The position numbers were made by a program, and so were the translations under genes. A DNA stretch of 64,000 nt from Salmonirosea aquatica. Its GTDB lineage: Bacteria; Bacteroidota; Bacteroidia; Cytophagales; Spirosomataceae. Of the stretch, positions 34,942-44,962 are shown one piece after another (position 1 is the first letter of the stretch; each line of letters starts with the position of its first letter). A model generated the notes under the pieces. The model was not told where the DNA came from, searched no databases, and worked only from the letters and a program-made list of their open reading frames with translations. Location: positions 1,736,001 to 1,800,000 of the forward strand of contig NZ_WHLY01000002.1 of assembly GCF_009296315.1 (NCBI RefSeq), given 5' to 3'.

Positions 34942-35556
34942 TTATACTGTTTTCCGGTACATCAGCCTTACACCCTCAATTTCCTCAAAAGTAGGTACCA
35001 CCCGATTCAACAGCGTTTTTCGAATCAGCACTTTGAAGGTACATTCCATCTCAAACGCTTGCTCCGTCACTTCCAATTCGTAGTTTTTCAGAATCTGGTT
35101 CACGTCGCTGGTCGCTTCGTAGGGAAAGCTGATTTCGTACTCGTCGCAGACGTATTTTGTCAAAATCACGGCTTCGTCCAAAGCCAGCTCGGTGGCGGTT
35201 TTGTAGGCATTGATCAGGCCGGGTACCCCTAGCAAGGTACCCCCAAAGTACCGCACCACCACGACCAGAACATTGGTCAGATCGCGTGAGTAGAGCGTAT
35301 TCAAAATAGGCCGCCCGGCGGTACCTGACGGCTCGCCGTCGTCGTTGGCGCGGTAGTGATTTCGGTCCAGCCCTAGGCGATAAGCATAGCAGTGGTGAAC
35401 CGCCTTGGGGTGTTGTTCGCGCAGGGTACCTAACAGAGGTTTGGTATCTTCCTCAAAGCGAATGGGATAAGCGAAGGCGTAAAACTTACTGCCCCGGTCT
35501 TTGAAAAAACCTTCGGCGGGCGCCTCAAGGGTACGGTAGCTGTCGTCAAATAGCAT
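34942..35556 (-). CDS. yigZ: YigZ/IMPACT family protein
   Basis: 204 residues, the normal length. The UPF0029 N-terminal domain is clear: SKFYAFAYPIRFEEDTKPLL, HPKAVHHCYAYRLG, NDDGEPSGTAGRPIL and LVVVVRYFGGTLLGVPGL. The C-terminal domain (CDEYEISFPYEATSDVNQIL) is the usual YigZ second half. The family is widespread and is linked to translation control in eukaryotes; the bacterial role is not settled. The start lies inside the end of the MFS gene (11-bp overlap), so the two are cotranscribed. Confidence 0.92.
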   Translation of the reverse strand: MLFDDSYRTLEAPAEGFFKDRGSKFYAFAYPIRFEEDTKPLLGTLREQHPKAVHHCYAYRLGLDRNHYRANDDGEPSGTAGRPILNTLYSRDLTNVLVVVVRYFGGTLLGVPGLINAYKTATELALDEAVILTKYVCDEYEISFPYEATSDVNQILKNYELEVTEQAFEMECTFKVLIRKTLLNRVVPTFEEIEGVRLMYRKTV

Positions 35557-36745
35557 CGTTCTTCCGATTCATTTTCAAAATAACCACCGAATACACCAGC
35601 GCTGTCAATCCCAAAGCGGCCATCACCGAAAACGCCAGCGGTAGCCGCGCTATTTCATTGGCAAAAATAGCCGCGGCCAGGTAGGCCCCAAGGCCAATGC
35701 CCGCTTCCATCGAAATATACATGGTAGCCATGGCCCGCCCTCGCCCGTCTTCCTCGCTCAGATCCACTGTCCAGGCAGTAAGGATAGGTGAAAGGATACC
35801 CGTGGCGAAACCAAAAAACACGGCACCCGTAAAAAACAACACGGGCGAAGTGGCAAAGCCCGTACACAGCATGGCCACGATAAGATTGATGCAACCTACC
35901 ACCACTACCTCTACCCTACCATAACGGTCCGAGACTCGGCCCGCCACCAGCCGGATGAATAGCGACGTAAGCGTGTAGACCAGAAAATAAAGGCCGTGGT
36001 TGCGCAAGCCGAGTGAATCGCTGAAATCGGGAATGAGCGTAAGTACCGCTCCGAAGCTGAAATAGGTCAGGAAAACCACCAGCGAAGGTGGCAGCACGCG
36101 CGGCTCGAAAACATCCTTGCGGGTAATCCTGAATGCCTCCCATGAAAGCCGGGCGGGATTTTTCAGTGTTTCTTTCATATTGATCAGAATACCGATCGAG
36201 AGAAACGCCAGAAACGACGAAGTGTAGAATAAGGCATTGAGTGAAAACACGGCCGCAATCCAACTCCCGATGGCCGGTCCCAACGCCGCCCCGATGCTGA
36301 CACTCATGCCGTATACCCCCAGTGCCTCGCCCCGCCGGTGCGCGGGAACGATATCGGCAATGTAGGCTGCCGTACCCGTAGGCTTAAAACCCGTCGAAAA
36401 ACCATGTCCTAACCGCAGCAGCAGGAAGGGTACCACAGTAATAAAAACGGGATATAGAAATCCGCACACGAAGCACACCAACGACCCGAACGCCATGACC
36501 GGAATGCGTCCGATGCGGTCGGTGAGGCGGCCACTGAACGGGCGCGACAGACCGGCAGTGAGCGTAAACAGACTTATGATAAATCCCTTGTACTCGGCTC
36601 CACCCATGCTCGTGAGGTAGGTGGGCAGCTCGGGAATGAGCATATTGAAACTGGCAAAAAACAGAAATGAACTTAGGCTGAGTAGCCAAAATTGCCCGGT
36701 GAAGATGCCGGGTGTCGCGACGCCCGGTGTGGCGGTAGTTTGCAT
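35546..36745 (-). CDS. MFS family transporter
   Basis: 399 residues with about twelve hydrophobic segments. Between helices 2 and 3 lies SGRLTDRIGRIPVMAFG, the MFS loop motif (GxLxDRxGRxP), and a related copy occurs in the second half (AGRVSDRYGRVEVVVVG). The overall layout fits small drug or metabolite:proton antiporters of DHA1 type. The substrate cannot be told. It overlaps yigZ by 11 bp and is the first gene of that pair. Confidence 0.93.
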   Translation of the reverse strand: MQTTATPGVATPGIFTGQFWLLSLSSFLFFASFNMLIPELPTYLTSMGGAEYKGFIISLFTLTAGLSRPFSGRLTDRIGRIPVMAFGSLVCFVCGFLYPVFITVVPFLLLRLGHGFSTGFKPTGTAAYIADIVPAHRRGEALGVYGMSVSIGAALGPAIGSWIAAVFSLNALFYTSSFLAFLSIGILINMKETLKNPARLSWEAFRITRKDVFEPRVLPPSLVVFLTYFSFGAVLTLIPDFSDSLGLRNHGLYFLVYTLTSLFIRLVAGRVSDRYGRVEVVVVGCINLIVAMLCTGFATSPVLFFTGAVFFGFATGILSPILTAWTVDLSEEDGRGRAMATMYISMEAGIGLGAYLAAAIFANEIARLPLAFSVMAALGLTALVYSVVILKMNRKNDAI

Positions 36746-36972
36746 TCCACAAAGGTAGGGGATGTAAGCAAATATCTCCGCTCATCAGGCGCAGAAGCAC
36801 ATTTGAGTTAAGATATTAGTAAATAAGTATTTAACGATGCATCCCTTATCGTTGGCTTCTATAAAAGTAAATTTCACTTTTTACCCGGAAATATGATACT
36901 CGGAGTAAGGGAAAGTACTATGATGGGGCGTCAAAAAAGAACAACCTATAATAAAGTAACAATTTTACACCT

Positions 36973-39900
36973 ATGAAAAAACATCTAATGCATATTTCGT
37001 TTAGGATGGCTCTGAGCTGCATACTTTTTGCTTTCACGGGCCATTCGTTGCTTGCTTCCGCAGCGCCGTACCCCACGCCGGGTACTACTGGCCTGCGTAC
37101 CATTGTCGATAAAACGATCACGGGAACTGTAACTTCTCAAGAAGACAAAACGGGCATTCCCGGCGTCACTGTTCTGCTGAAAGGTACCACCATCGGTACC
37201 ACCACCGACGCCGACGGTAAGTTCAGCATTGATGTGAAATCCGACGCCGACGTACTGGTATTTTCGGCGGTGGGTTTCCTGACGCAGGAACGTACGGTAG
37301 GCAACGCCAGTGTGATAGACATTATACTGGCAACGGATCTGAAAACCCTTGACGAAGTGGTAGTGGTAGGGTACGGTACCGCCAAAAAACGTGACCTTAC
37401 CGGGGCCGTGTCGCAAATAAATGCCACCAAGCTCGACAATGAAAACCCCCAGTCAGTACAGGACATTTTACGGGGTAACATCGCCGGTCTGAACGTGGGG
37501 ATGTCGCCCTCGGCAAAAGGCGGGGGTAGCCTGCTGGTGCGCGGCAAAAACTCCCTGAATGCCGCTTCCAGCCCGTTGCTGGTACTGGATGGAGCCATCT
37601 ACTACGGCGAACTTTCGGACATCAACCCCAACGACATCGAAACCATCGACGTGCTGAAAGACGCCAGTTCGGCGGCCGTATTTGGGGCCAAAGCCGCTAG
37701 TGGGGTCATTCTGATCACTACTAAAAAAGGACAGGAAGGCCCGCCAGTAGTGAACATCAATACCAACGTAGGCGTAGCGTCGGTTTCCAAGAATGAAGAA
37801 GTATGGGGACCGAACGAGTTTCTTGACTGGCGGAGCGAGGTGATGAAAAATATCAATTCTAATTTCAAACCCGGCCAGTTTACCAATCCTGACAACCTAC
37901 CCACCGGTGTAAGCCTGGAACAGTGGCTGGCCTACGACGGTTCGGCAGGTGACCCTACCACGGTATGGCTCCAGCGCCTGGGCATGCAACCCATGGAAAT
38001 AGAAAATTACAAAGCCGGGAGAAGTGTGGACTGGTACAGCAAGGTATTCCAGAACGGCATCCGGCAGGATCACACGGTCAGCATGTCGGGACGCAAGGAC
38101 GGGCTAAACTATTACATGTCGCTGGGGTACCTCAATAACGAAGGCATCATTTACGGCGACAAGTTCAGCACGGTGCGGGGTCGCCTGAATCTGGAAGGCA
38201 AAATCAATAAATTCCTGACCGTGGGTACCACACTACAGTTTGCCGACCGCGACGAAAGTCAGGTGCCGGTGGATTACAATCTGGCGCGGACTATCTCGCC
38301 CTGGGGATCGGAATATGACGAAAACGGCAACTACATCTGGCGGCCTAATGGCGAAGCAAGCGGGGGCAAGCACCCCTACTACGACCGTAGTTTCATTGAC
38401 CGTCGCAAAAAGTTCACAACCCTGAACACCACTTTGTACGCGTTGGTCAATCTGCCCCTGGGCATCACCTACCGCATGAATTTCACGCCGCGCTACGAGT
38501 TTTATGAATATTACAACCATGAGTCCTCCAAACATGCCGAGTGGGCCGCTGTGGGCGGAACCGCCGTCCGGGAGCAAAGAAAGGACTACTACTGGCAGGT
38601 GGATAATATTTTCAAATGGACCAAGACGATCAACGACGTACACAACTTCGACGCCACATTCCTGATCAACGCCGAGAAATTTCAGCGGTGGAGCAATTCC
38701 ATGTCAGCCCGGGGCTTCCTGCCCTCTGATGTGTTGGGGTACCATAATATGGGCACGGGTGTAAATCCGACCATCAGCAGCAACGACGAGGTAAGTACTG
38801 GCGACGGTCTGATGGGCCGCCTTTTCTACTCCTTCAAAGACCGCTACATGCTGACACTATCGACCCGCCGCGACGGGTACTCAGCCTTCGGACAGAAGAA
38901 CCCGCGCGCGTTGTTCTCCTCGGCGGCAGTAGGCTGGGTGTTCACCGACGAAAAATTTGGTAAAATACCCTGGCTGAACTACGGTAAGCTGCGCCTGTCG
39001 TGGGGTAGCAACGGAAACCGGGATATTGGCCGGTACGTGGCCCTTTCGGATTTGAACACCGGCAAGTACCTCTACCAACGCCAGGATGGCAGCATCTACC
39101 AGGTGAACCAATTGTATGTGAACCGGATGCAGAACAGCGACCTCCAGTGGGAGCGCACCACATCCGTGAACCTGGGTCTGGACTTCGGAATCTTCGACAA
39201 TATCGTGAGTGGTTCAATTGAATTGTACAAATCGTCTACGACGGATCTGCTCGTGCAGCGCTCGCTGCCTGATATTCTTGGGTTCAGCTATGTATGGGAT
39301 AACCTCGGCGAGGTACAGAACAAGGGGATTGAGTTCAACCTGAGTTCGGTCAATATGAACCGCGAAAAATTCTCGTGGCGCTCAACGGCTACCTTCCAGC
39401 TGAATCGCAACGAAATCGTACACTTGTATGGTGATCTGGATGCTAACGGCAAGGAAATAGACGATGTGGGCAACCGCTGGTTCATCGGCCATTCCATCGA
39501 CGAAATATGGGACTACACGGTGGACGGCGTATGGCAGACCAGCGAGAAAGAAGAAGCCGCCAAGTATGGCGTACAGCCGGGCGATTTCAAGATCAGGGAT
39601 GTAGACGGCGATGGCAAGTACACCAACGCCGACAAGGATTTCCAGGGCTGGCGCAATCCCCGTTTCCGCTGGACGCTGCGCAATGAGTTCCGCCTCTTCA
39701 ATGTCTTAGATGTAGCCGTTTCTTTTTATTCCTACTGGGGACACAAGGACGACTTCAACCAGATGAAAAACCGCGACGGGTTCCTGGACCGGACCAGTTC
39801 GTACAAATTCCCCTACTGGACCGCCGAAAACCCCAACAACGAATGGGCGCGGTTGTATTCCAGCGAAGGCGGTTCCAGCGGTTTCTCGGTGTATCGCGAT

Positions 39901-40119
39901 CGTTCATTCATCCGCCTGGATAATATCTCGGTAGGCTACACCATTCCCAAAACGATCACACAGAAGGCTAAGATCCAGAATCTGAAAGTTTTCGGTGCCG
40001 TGAAAAACTTGGGCTACTACGCGCCCAACTGGAACTACTACGATGCGGAGCCGGATGATGATGGCAACAATGTTCCTGCGCCGAGAATCATCACCGTCGG
40101 AATTGATATCACGCTTTAA
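36973..40119 (+). CDS. SusC/RagA-type TonB-dependent receptor
   Basis: 1,048 residues, intact. A signal segment ([18 protein letters not shown]) precedes the CarboxypepD_reg-like domain ([19 protein letters not shown] ... [10 protein letters not shown]). Then come the SusC signature [19 protein letters not shown] and the plug, with [15 protein letters not shown] and [13 protein letters not shown]. The barrel ends [12 protein letters not shown]. It forms an outer-membrane channel driven by TonB and works with the SusD lipoprotein that starts 20 bp after its stop. No hydrolase follows, so the ligand cannot be inferred from context; GGTACC sites are abundant, as in core genes. Confidence 0.95.
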   Translation: MKKHLMHISFRMALSCILFAFTGHSLLASAAPYPTPGTTGLRTIVDKTITGTVTSQEDKTGIPGVTVLLKGTTIGTTTDADGKFSIDVKSDADVLVFSAVGFLTQERTVGNASVIDIILATDLKTLDEVVVVGYGTAKKRDLTGAVSQINATKLDNENPQSVQDILRGNIAGLNVGMSPSAKGGGSLLVRGKNSLNAASSPLLVLDGAIYYGELSDINPNDIETIDVLKDASSAAVFGAKAASGVILITTKKGQEGPPVVNINTNVGVASVSKNEEVWGPNEFLDWRSEVMKNINSNFKPGQFTNPDNLPTGVSLEQWLAYDGSAGDPTTVWLQRLGMQPMEIENYKAGRSVDWYSKVFQNGIRQDHTVSMSGRKDGLNYYMSLGYLNNEGIIYGDKFSTVRGRLNLEGKINKFLTVGTTLQFADRDESQVPVDYNLARTISPWGSEYDENGNYIWRPNGEASGGKHPYYDRSFIDRRKKFTTLNTTLYALVNLPLGITYRMNFTPRYEFYEYYNHESSKHAEWAAVGGTAVREQRKDYYWQVDNIFKWTKTINDVHNFDATFLINAEKFQRWSNSMSARGFLPSDVLGYHNMGTGVNPTISSNDEVSTGDGLMGRLFYSFKDRYMLTLSTRRDGYSAFGQKNPRALFSSAAVGWVFTDEKFGKIPWLNYGKLRLSWGSNGNRDIGRYVALSDLNTGKYLYQRQDGSIYQVNQLYVNRMQNSDLQWERTTSVNLGLDFGIFDNIVSGSIELYKSSTTDLLVQRSLPDILGFSYVWDNLGEVQNKGIEFNLSSVNMNREKFSWRSTATFQLNRNEIVHLYGDLDANGKEIDDVGNRWFIGHSIDEIWDYTVDGVWQTSEKEEAAKYGVQPGDFKIRDVDGDGKYTNADKDFQGWRNPRFRWTLRNEFRLFNVLDVAVSFYSYWGHKDDFNQMKNRDGFLDRTSSYKFPYWTAENPNNEWARLYSSEGGSSGFSVYRDRSFIRLDNISVGYTIPKTITQKAKIQNLKVFGAVKNLGYYAPNWNYYDAEPDDDGNNVPAPRIITVGIDITL

Positions 40120-40139
40120 TGCTTAACCTGCCAAACAAC

Positions 40140-41957
40140 ATGAAATTTTATAATAAAACGAAACTGATTTTGACCGCTGTGCTGGCTGCTACGCTGACCA
40201 GCTGCGATAAATCCTGGCTCGCCCCTGAGCCGCTCTCCTTCTATTCGCCGGAGAACACCTTCAATGATCCCGAAGGTCTGGAAGCTACCCTGGTAGCCTG
40301 CGAGCGCAACATGCGCTACGAATGGTACGGCGACTCACCTCCCATTATCACCGAGAGCATCTTCTCCGATATTGCCGTGGAAGGTACCACCGACAAGTCG
40401 GGTCCCGCCCAGAACATGGATTTGCAGATCACGCCCGACGCCCAGCTCAACAATGGCGATTACAACAAGATCGGCTGGTACTGGTACGAAGGCTATAAGG
40501 GTATCAAATACGCCAATGTGGCTATCTCCCGCATCGAACAGCCCAAGTGGGAATCGGAAGCACAGAAAAATGATGTGCTGGGCCGGGCCTATTTTCACCG
40601 CGCCTACCGCTACTACCGCCTTACGCAGCAATTCGGCGACGTACCTCTGATTTTGAATGAAGTAACGGAACCCAAGCTGGACTTCTTCTCGACCAAGCGT
40701 GAGGTCATCCTGAAAAAAATGAAGGAAGATCTGGAATTTGCTGAAAAGTGGGTACCTGTGATAAAAGACAAAGGTACCGTCAACCGCGGTGCAGTCAGTC
40801 ACTTACTTACCAAGGTAAACCTGGCCCTTGGCTTGTTTGACGATGCCATCAAGTCGGCCAGCAATGTCATCGACGGCGGTGCTCATAGCCTTATGACTTC
40901 GCGCTTCGGGGTAGATCAAGCTGACGCCAGCAAAGATGTCGTGTGGGATTTGCATCGGCCCGAAAACAAAGCCCTGCCCTTGAATAAGGAAGCTCTGATG
41001 CTGGTACTGGATCGCTATCAGATTGAGGGCAACACGGATGGGGGTACCACTAGTATGCGCCAGGGGGTACCCTTCTGGTTCAACAACATCAACACCCCCA
41101 ATGGCAACCGGGGTACCATCGATACCTATAATATCGAGATAGATCAGGTGACCGAATACGGTCGAGGCATTGGCCGTTTGCGCCCCACCTGGTACTCGAC
41201 CCATAGTGTGTGGGATGATGCCAATGACTTTCGCCACAAGCCCGGCAACTGGATGACGATGGAGGATTTGCTGTACAACAACCCCTCCCTGAAGGGCAAG
41301 GACCCTTACTACGGCAAGCACCTGCAATTCCGGAAAGAAGACGGCACCGTGCTGACGATCGATAGTATCCGCTGCTGGTTCGACTGGCCTCATTACAAGT
41401 TGTACATCCCCGATCCCGAACGCGTGCAGCCGCAGGGCGGGCATACCGACTGGTACGTGTTCCGTCTGGCCGAAACGTACCTGTTGCGGGCCGAAGCCTA
41501 TTTCTGGAAGGGGGATTTGACCAACGCCGCCAAGGATGTCAACTCCGTTCGGACCCGCGCCAACTGCGCCCCTTACGAGCCGTCGGAGATCAACATTGGT
41601 ACCATCCTCGACGAACGCGCCCGGGAGTTATACTACGAAGAGCCCCGTAAGACGGAGCTGACCCGCATCGCCTACATCCTGGCCATGACGGGCAAAACAG
41701 CCTACAACGGGAAGTCGTACAACATGGCCAGTTTCTCGGACAATAACTTTTTCTACGACCGCATTATGGAAAAGAGCAATTTCTATAACAAGGGCGTCAA
41801 AACCCGGCACGGCGACGAGTACAAAATGAGTCCTTACCATGTGCTGTGGCCCATCCCGCAGTCGTCGATCAATAGTAATTCCAAGGGAATCCTGAATCAG
41901 AACAAAGGATACAATGGCTACCAGAACAATGTACCGCCGCTGACGACGATTCCATAA
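40140..41957 (+). CDS. SusD/RagB-type outer-membrane lipoprotein
   Basis: 605 residues from ATG 40140; the frame is open from 40119, but the lipoprotein signal begins here ([19 protein letters not shown], Cys in TSCDKSW). TPR-like helices include [23 protein letters not shown] and [20 protein letters not shown]. The C-terminal block ([20 protein letters not shown] ... [10 protein letters not shown]) is the SusD signature. It is the surface-exposed ligand-binding partner of the SusC protein just upstream. The operon ends at the hairpin at 41999-42039. Confidence 0.94.
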   Translation: MKFYNKTKLILTAVLAATLTSCDKSWLAPEPLSFYSPENTFNDPEGLEATLVACERNMRYEWYGDSPPIITESIFSDIAVEGTTDKSGPAQNMDLQITPDAQLNNGDYNKIGWYWYEGYKGIKYANVAISRIEQPKWESEAQKNDVLGRAYFHRAYRYYRLTQQFGDVPLILNEVTEPKLDFFSTKREVILKKMKEDLEFAEKWVPVIKDKGTVNRGAVSHLLTKVNLALGLFDDAIKSASNVIDGGAHSLMTSRFGVDQADASKDVVWDLHRPENKALPLNKEALMLVLDRYQIEGNTDGGTTSMRQGVPFWFNNINTPNGNRGTIDTYNIEIDQVTEYGRGIGRLRPTWYSTHSVWDDANDFRHKPGNWMTMEDLLYNNPSLKGKDPYYGKHLQFRKEDGTVLTIDSIRCWFDWPHYKLYIPDPERVQPQGGHTDWYVFRLAETYLLRAEAYFWKGDLTNAAKDVNSVRTRANCAPYEPSEINIGTILDERARELYYEEPRKTELTRIAYILAMTGKTAYNGKSYNMASFSDNNFFYDRIMEKSNFYNKGVKTRHGDEYKMSPYHVLWPIPQSSINSNSKGILNQNKGYNGYQNNVPPLTTIP

Positions 41958-41998
41958 GCGCCTTTTGCTAGTTTTGATGAGAGCGATTTGTTCTCTAT

Positions 41999-42039
41999 CG
42001 ACGAATCCCGACTACTTTCATAGCCGGGATTCGTCGTTT
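41999..42039 (+). terminator. Terminator of second susCD operon
   Basis: A perfect 12-bp stem (CGACGAATCCCG 41999-42010 with CGGGATTCGTCG 42025-42036) is followed by TTT. Confidence 0.8.
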
Positions 42040-42166
42040 ATTGGCTTGTATACATCTACCCGGCCTAAAATAACCCTGATAAGGCATTAGTATTCTAAAA
42101 TGGGTAGTACCTTTATTGACTTAACCTGGCTAAGCCAAAATCTGCACTTCTGGACCACTGCACCTT

Positions 42167-42979
42167 ATGCCTACCGATGTACTGAAAAGAAACCACGTTC
42201 GGGTACTAGGCAAAGGTACCACGCCCATGCTGTTTGCACACGGCTTCGGCTGTGCCCAGCAGATGTGGCGCTATATATGGCCAGCCTTCGAAGACGATTA
42301 CAAAATTGTCCTGTTCGATTATGTAGGAAGCGGACAGTCGGATGTCAGCGCATATAATTCCGAGCGGTATGCCAACTTGAACGGCTACGCCGAAGATGTA
42401 CTGGACATTTGCCGGGCTTTGGATCTGAGGGAGGTCATCTTTGTGGGGCATTCGGTAAGCTGCATGGTAGGTTTACTGGCTTCCATTAAAGAACCCGTTT
42501 TTTTTCAGAAAATCATCCTGGTAAGTCCTTCTCCGCGGTACATCAACGATCAAGGGTACGTAGGAGGCTTTGAACACGCCGATATCGAGGAATTGCTCAC
42601 CACCATGGAACGGAATTTCATCGGCTGGGCCAACTTTCTGGCTCCGGCCATCATGAAGAACCCCGGTAACCCCGAACTGGGTCAGGAGCTTACTGAGAGT
42701 TTCTGCTCCACCGATCCCGTCATCGCCCGGCAATTTGCCGAGGTCACTTTCCTGTCCGACAACCGGCGGGATCTTCATAAAGTGCGTCATCCTTCCCTGA
42801 TCCTGCAATGTTCGGACGACATGGTAGCCCCCGCCGAGGTAGGCAGCTACCTACGGGATAATCTTCCCGCCAGTCAGCTCGTGCTCATGGAAGCAACCGG
42901 GCACTGCCCGCACATGAGTGCTCCGGAAGAGACCATCCATTTTATGAAACAGTACCTCGAATCTTCCGTCTTAACCTGA
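42167..42979 (+). CDS. RsbQ/KAI2-like alpha/beta-hydrolase (signalling type)
   Basis: 270 residues, the size of RsbQ. The N-terminal block FAHGFGCAQQMWRYIWPAF and DYVGSGQSD match RsbQ and the plant receptors D14/KAI2. The triad is intact and in RsbQ-like positions: Ser96 (FVGHSVSCM), Asp217/218 (LQCSDDMVAP) and His246 (TGHCPHM). In Bacillus, RsbQ processes a small hydrophobic ligand and is needed by the PAS phosphatase RsbP encoded beside it. Here the next gene, 5 bp downstream, encodes a PAS protein, but with a histidine kinase output. The functional pairing is therefore strongly suggested; the ligand is unknown. Confidence 0.9.
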   Translation: MPTDVLKRNHVRVLGKGTTPMLFAHGFGCAQQMWRYIWPAFEDDYKIVLFDYVGSGQSDVSAYNSERYANLNGYAEDVLDICRALDLREVIFVGHSVSCMVGLLASIKEPVFFQKIILVSPSPRYINDQGYVGGFEHADIEELLTTMERNFIGWANFLAPAIMKNPGNPELGQELTESFCSTDPVIARQFAEVTFLSDNRRDLHKVRHPSLILQCSDDMVAPAEVGSYLRDNLPASQLVLMEATGHCPHMSAPEETIHFMKQYLESSVLT

Positions 42980-42984
42980 ATTTC

Positions 42985-44205
42985 TTGAAAGTAACCCACA
43001 GTGCCGATTATATTGTACAAACCATGCCCTGCGCCTGTCTGTTGTTTGGAGACGGGAGTACCATTGAGTTTGTCAATACTTTTCTTTGCGAACTGCTCGG
43101 CTATGAGGCGGCTGAGCTCGTCGGCCACAAACTGGACCGTATCCTGACATTTTCCAGCAGGCTTTTTTACCAGACGCACTTTTTTCCTCTGCTGAGGCTG
43201 AATGGGAAAGTCAGCGAAATTTTCTTCATGTTGCGCTCCAAAGCCGGCGAAAGTATCCCGGTCATGACCAATGCCACCCGGGATTCCAGCGGTAAAAAAG
43301 TCGTGAACCTGTGCATATTCATTACCGTGTGGGAACGGCAGAAATATGAAAGCGAAATTCTTGAATCCAAAAAGAGCCTGCAAAAAGCCCTCGAAAACAA
43401 CGAGCAATTAAAAGGGCTCCAGGCACAACTGGAAGAGCACCAGCAAAAGTTGGACCGTCAGATCGCTACCCTCATCCAGCGAAATCAGGAGTATGTGCAG
43501 TTAAACAAAGTTCTGTCGCACGATCTGCAGGAGCCTATTCGAAAAATAGCCATCTATCTGGATATACTTTTAAAAGAAGAAAATATTTCTGGAAATCAGG
43601 GGATCAAGGCTCAATTTACGAGAATCCAGGCTTCCGTTACCCGGCTTCGTGCTTTGACCCAGAGCCTGCAGGAGTTTGTCAGTGTCGAATCCAATGAAGA
43701 ATTACCCACAATCGTTACGCTGGATGCCCTGATCGCCAAGGCAAAGGCCGACGCGGTCCGCGTGACGGGTTTTGATGATTTTGAGCTTGAAGTAGGAGAA
43801 ATGCTTCCGATAGAAGCGCGTGCCGGACAGATGAGGTTGCTTTTTACGGAACTATTTAAAAATGCCATTCAGAATCGGAAGGTACACGCCCGCTTGCGCA
43901 TCATGGTTGGTTCGACGACCGTTGAAGAAAACAGCTACCAGTTCAGTAAAGACAGGTACCGATACATGGATTATTCGAGAGTGGAAGTAACGGATAACGG
44001 GAAAGGATTTGACAACCAGTATGGTACCTACGTGATGGGGTTGTTCAACAAACTGGATTCCGAATCGGCCGGCATGGGCATGGGCTTGGCTCTGTGCAAA
44101 AAAATTGTCTCCAATCACTACGGAACCCTATCAACAAATTCGCGGGAAGGAACCGGAAGTACCTTCATCATCACACTACCCGTCGTACAGCCCACAGCGC
44201 TATGA
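42985..44205 (+). CDS. PAS-domain sensor histidine kinase, partner of the RsbQ-like protein
   Basis: 406 residues from TTG 42985; an ATG at 43023 would cut into the PAS domain. PAS lies at about 5-115 (MPCACLLFGDGSTIEFVN ... FYQTHFFPLL ... VNLCIFI). A coiled coil follows (about 120-172), then the H-box VLSHDLQEPIRKI (His179) and an HATPase with N-box LFTELFKNAIQNR, G1 EVTDNGKGFD and G2 GMGMGLALCKKI. There are no membrane segments, so it is cytosolic. It has no receiver domain; the response regulator convergent at 44243 is an obvious candidate partner. Its PAS domain resembles those of RsbP-type phosphatases paired with RsbQ. Confidence 0.9.
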   Translation: MKVTHSADYIVQTMPCACLLFGDGSTIEFVNTFLCELLGYEAAELVGHKLDRILTFSSRLFYQTHFFPLLRLNGKVSEIFFMLRSKAGESIPVMTNATRDSSGKKVVNLCIFITVWERQKYESEILESKKSLQKALENNEQLKGLQAQLEEHQQKLDRQIATLIQRNQEYVQLNKVLSHDLQEPIRKIAIYLDILLKEENISGNQGIKAQFTRIQASVTRLRALTQSLQEFVSVESNEELPTIVTLDALIAKAKADAVRVTGFDDFELEVGEMLPIEARAGQMRLLFTELFKNAIQNRKVHARLRIMVGSTTVEENSYQFSKDRYRYMDYSRVEVTDNGKGFDNQYGTYVMGLFNKLDSESAGMGMGLALCKKIVSNHYGTLSTNSREGTGSTFIITLPVVQPTAL

Positions 44206-44242
44206 TGGCTTCAGGAAATTGAACCCCTTTCTTCCGAAATGA

Positions 44243-44641
44243 TCAGCCCAGATAACGTATGGTGAGCTGATTGGCTATATCAGCAAATCCCTTGACCGTA
44301 GCCGGTTTAGACACAAACTCGGCGACGCCTGCATCGAAGGCATTCTGAACGAAGGTAGGGTTATTGGTGGTAGAGATCATAACCACTGGAATGACGGGAA
44401 AACCCGGATTCGACCGCATGGCCTGGACGGTTTCCACGCCGCTCATCTTAGGCATGTTCATATCCATCAGGATAAGGGTGGCAAGGGGCGAGCCAGCCCG
44501 TTGGATCATCGACATCAATTCAAAGCCACTGGTGGCTTCAATGACTTCCATGGCCTGGCTGGTTTGAAGCAGGGCCTGCCGCAGAAAAAACCGGTCGTCC
44601 GGATCGTCATCCACCAGATAGATAATAGGGGTACCTCGCAT
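44243..44641 (-). CDS. Single-domain response regulator (Rcp1-like)
   Basis: 132 residues, a lone receiver domain. The acidic pocket is IIYLVDDDPDDRF, the phospho-accepting Asp60 lies in LILMDMNMPKMSG, the Thr/Ser switch is VVMISTT, and the Lys is in FVSKPA. No output domain is attached, so it signals by protein contact. It ends 37 bp from the end of the PAS kinase gene on the other strand, which makes phosphotransfer between the two likely though not proven. Confidence 0.92.
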   Translation of the reverse strand: MRGTPIIYLVDDDPDDRFFLRQALLQTSQAMEVIEATSGFELMSMIQRAGSPLATLILMDMNMPKMSGVETVQAMRSNPGFPVIPVVMISTTNNPTFVQNAFDAGVAEFVSKPATVKGFADIANQLTIRYLG

Positions 44642-44962
44642 AGCCTTGAATCGGAATTACCTACCTGGATTAATCGCCACAAAAAGTAAAAACAGAGTAC
44701 CCCGAAGGGGTGCAGTCGTATACTACCGACTCACGAAGGTACCTCAAATAAGCCACTATTTCAAAAACCTGACTTGAAATTAGGATGCCGCACAAAGATG
44801 GTGCGGTTGGTGCATAATTGACCGACGGCTAGTCGGATGAGCTGAAAAACTGAAATCAAAACCTCTTCGATTCGGTTAACTTTCAGTCTCTTCCTTTTCT
44901 CCCTACCTTTGAAGGGAAATTTCAATGTAAAAAAGACCGAAGGCTAACGGCCGACCGCTATA
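44642..44962. other. Intergenic region before corA
   Basis: 321 bp separating the divergent receiver and CorA genes. It holds a small hairpin (ACCCC GAA GGGGT near 44699-44711) and a GGTACC site at about 44739. A TAxxTTTG promoter box is listed separately. No RNA gene or coding signal is seen. Confidence 0.5.
44904..44911 (+). promoter_or_regulatory. TAxxTTTG promoter box before CorA gene
   Basis: TACCTTTG at 44904-44911 matches the Bacteroidota -7 box, 51 bp before the CorA ATG. A convincing -33 element is not seen. Confidence 0.45.
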
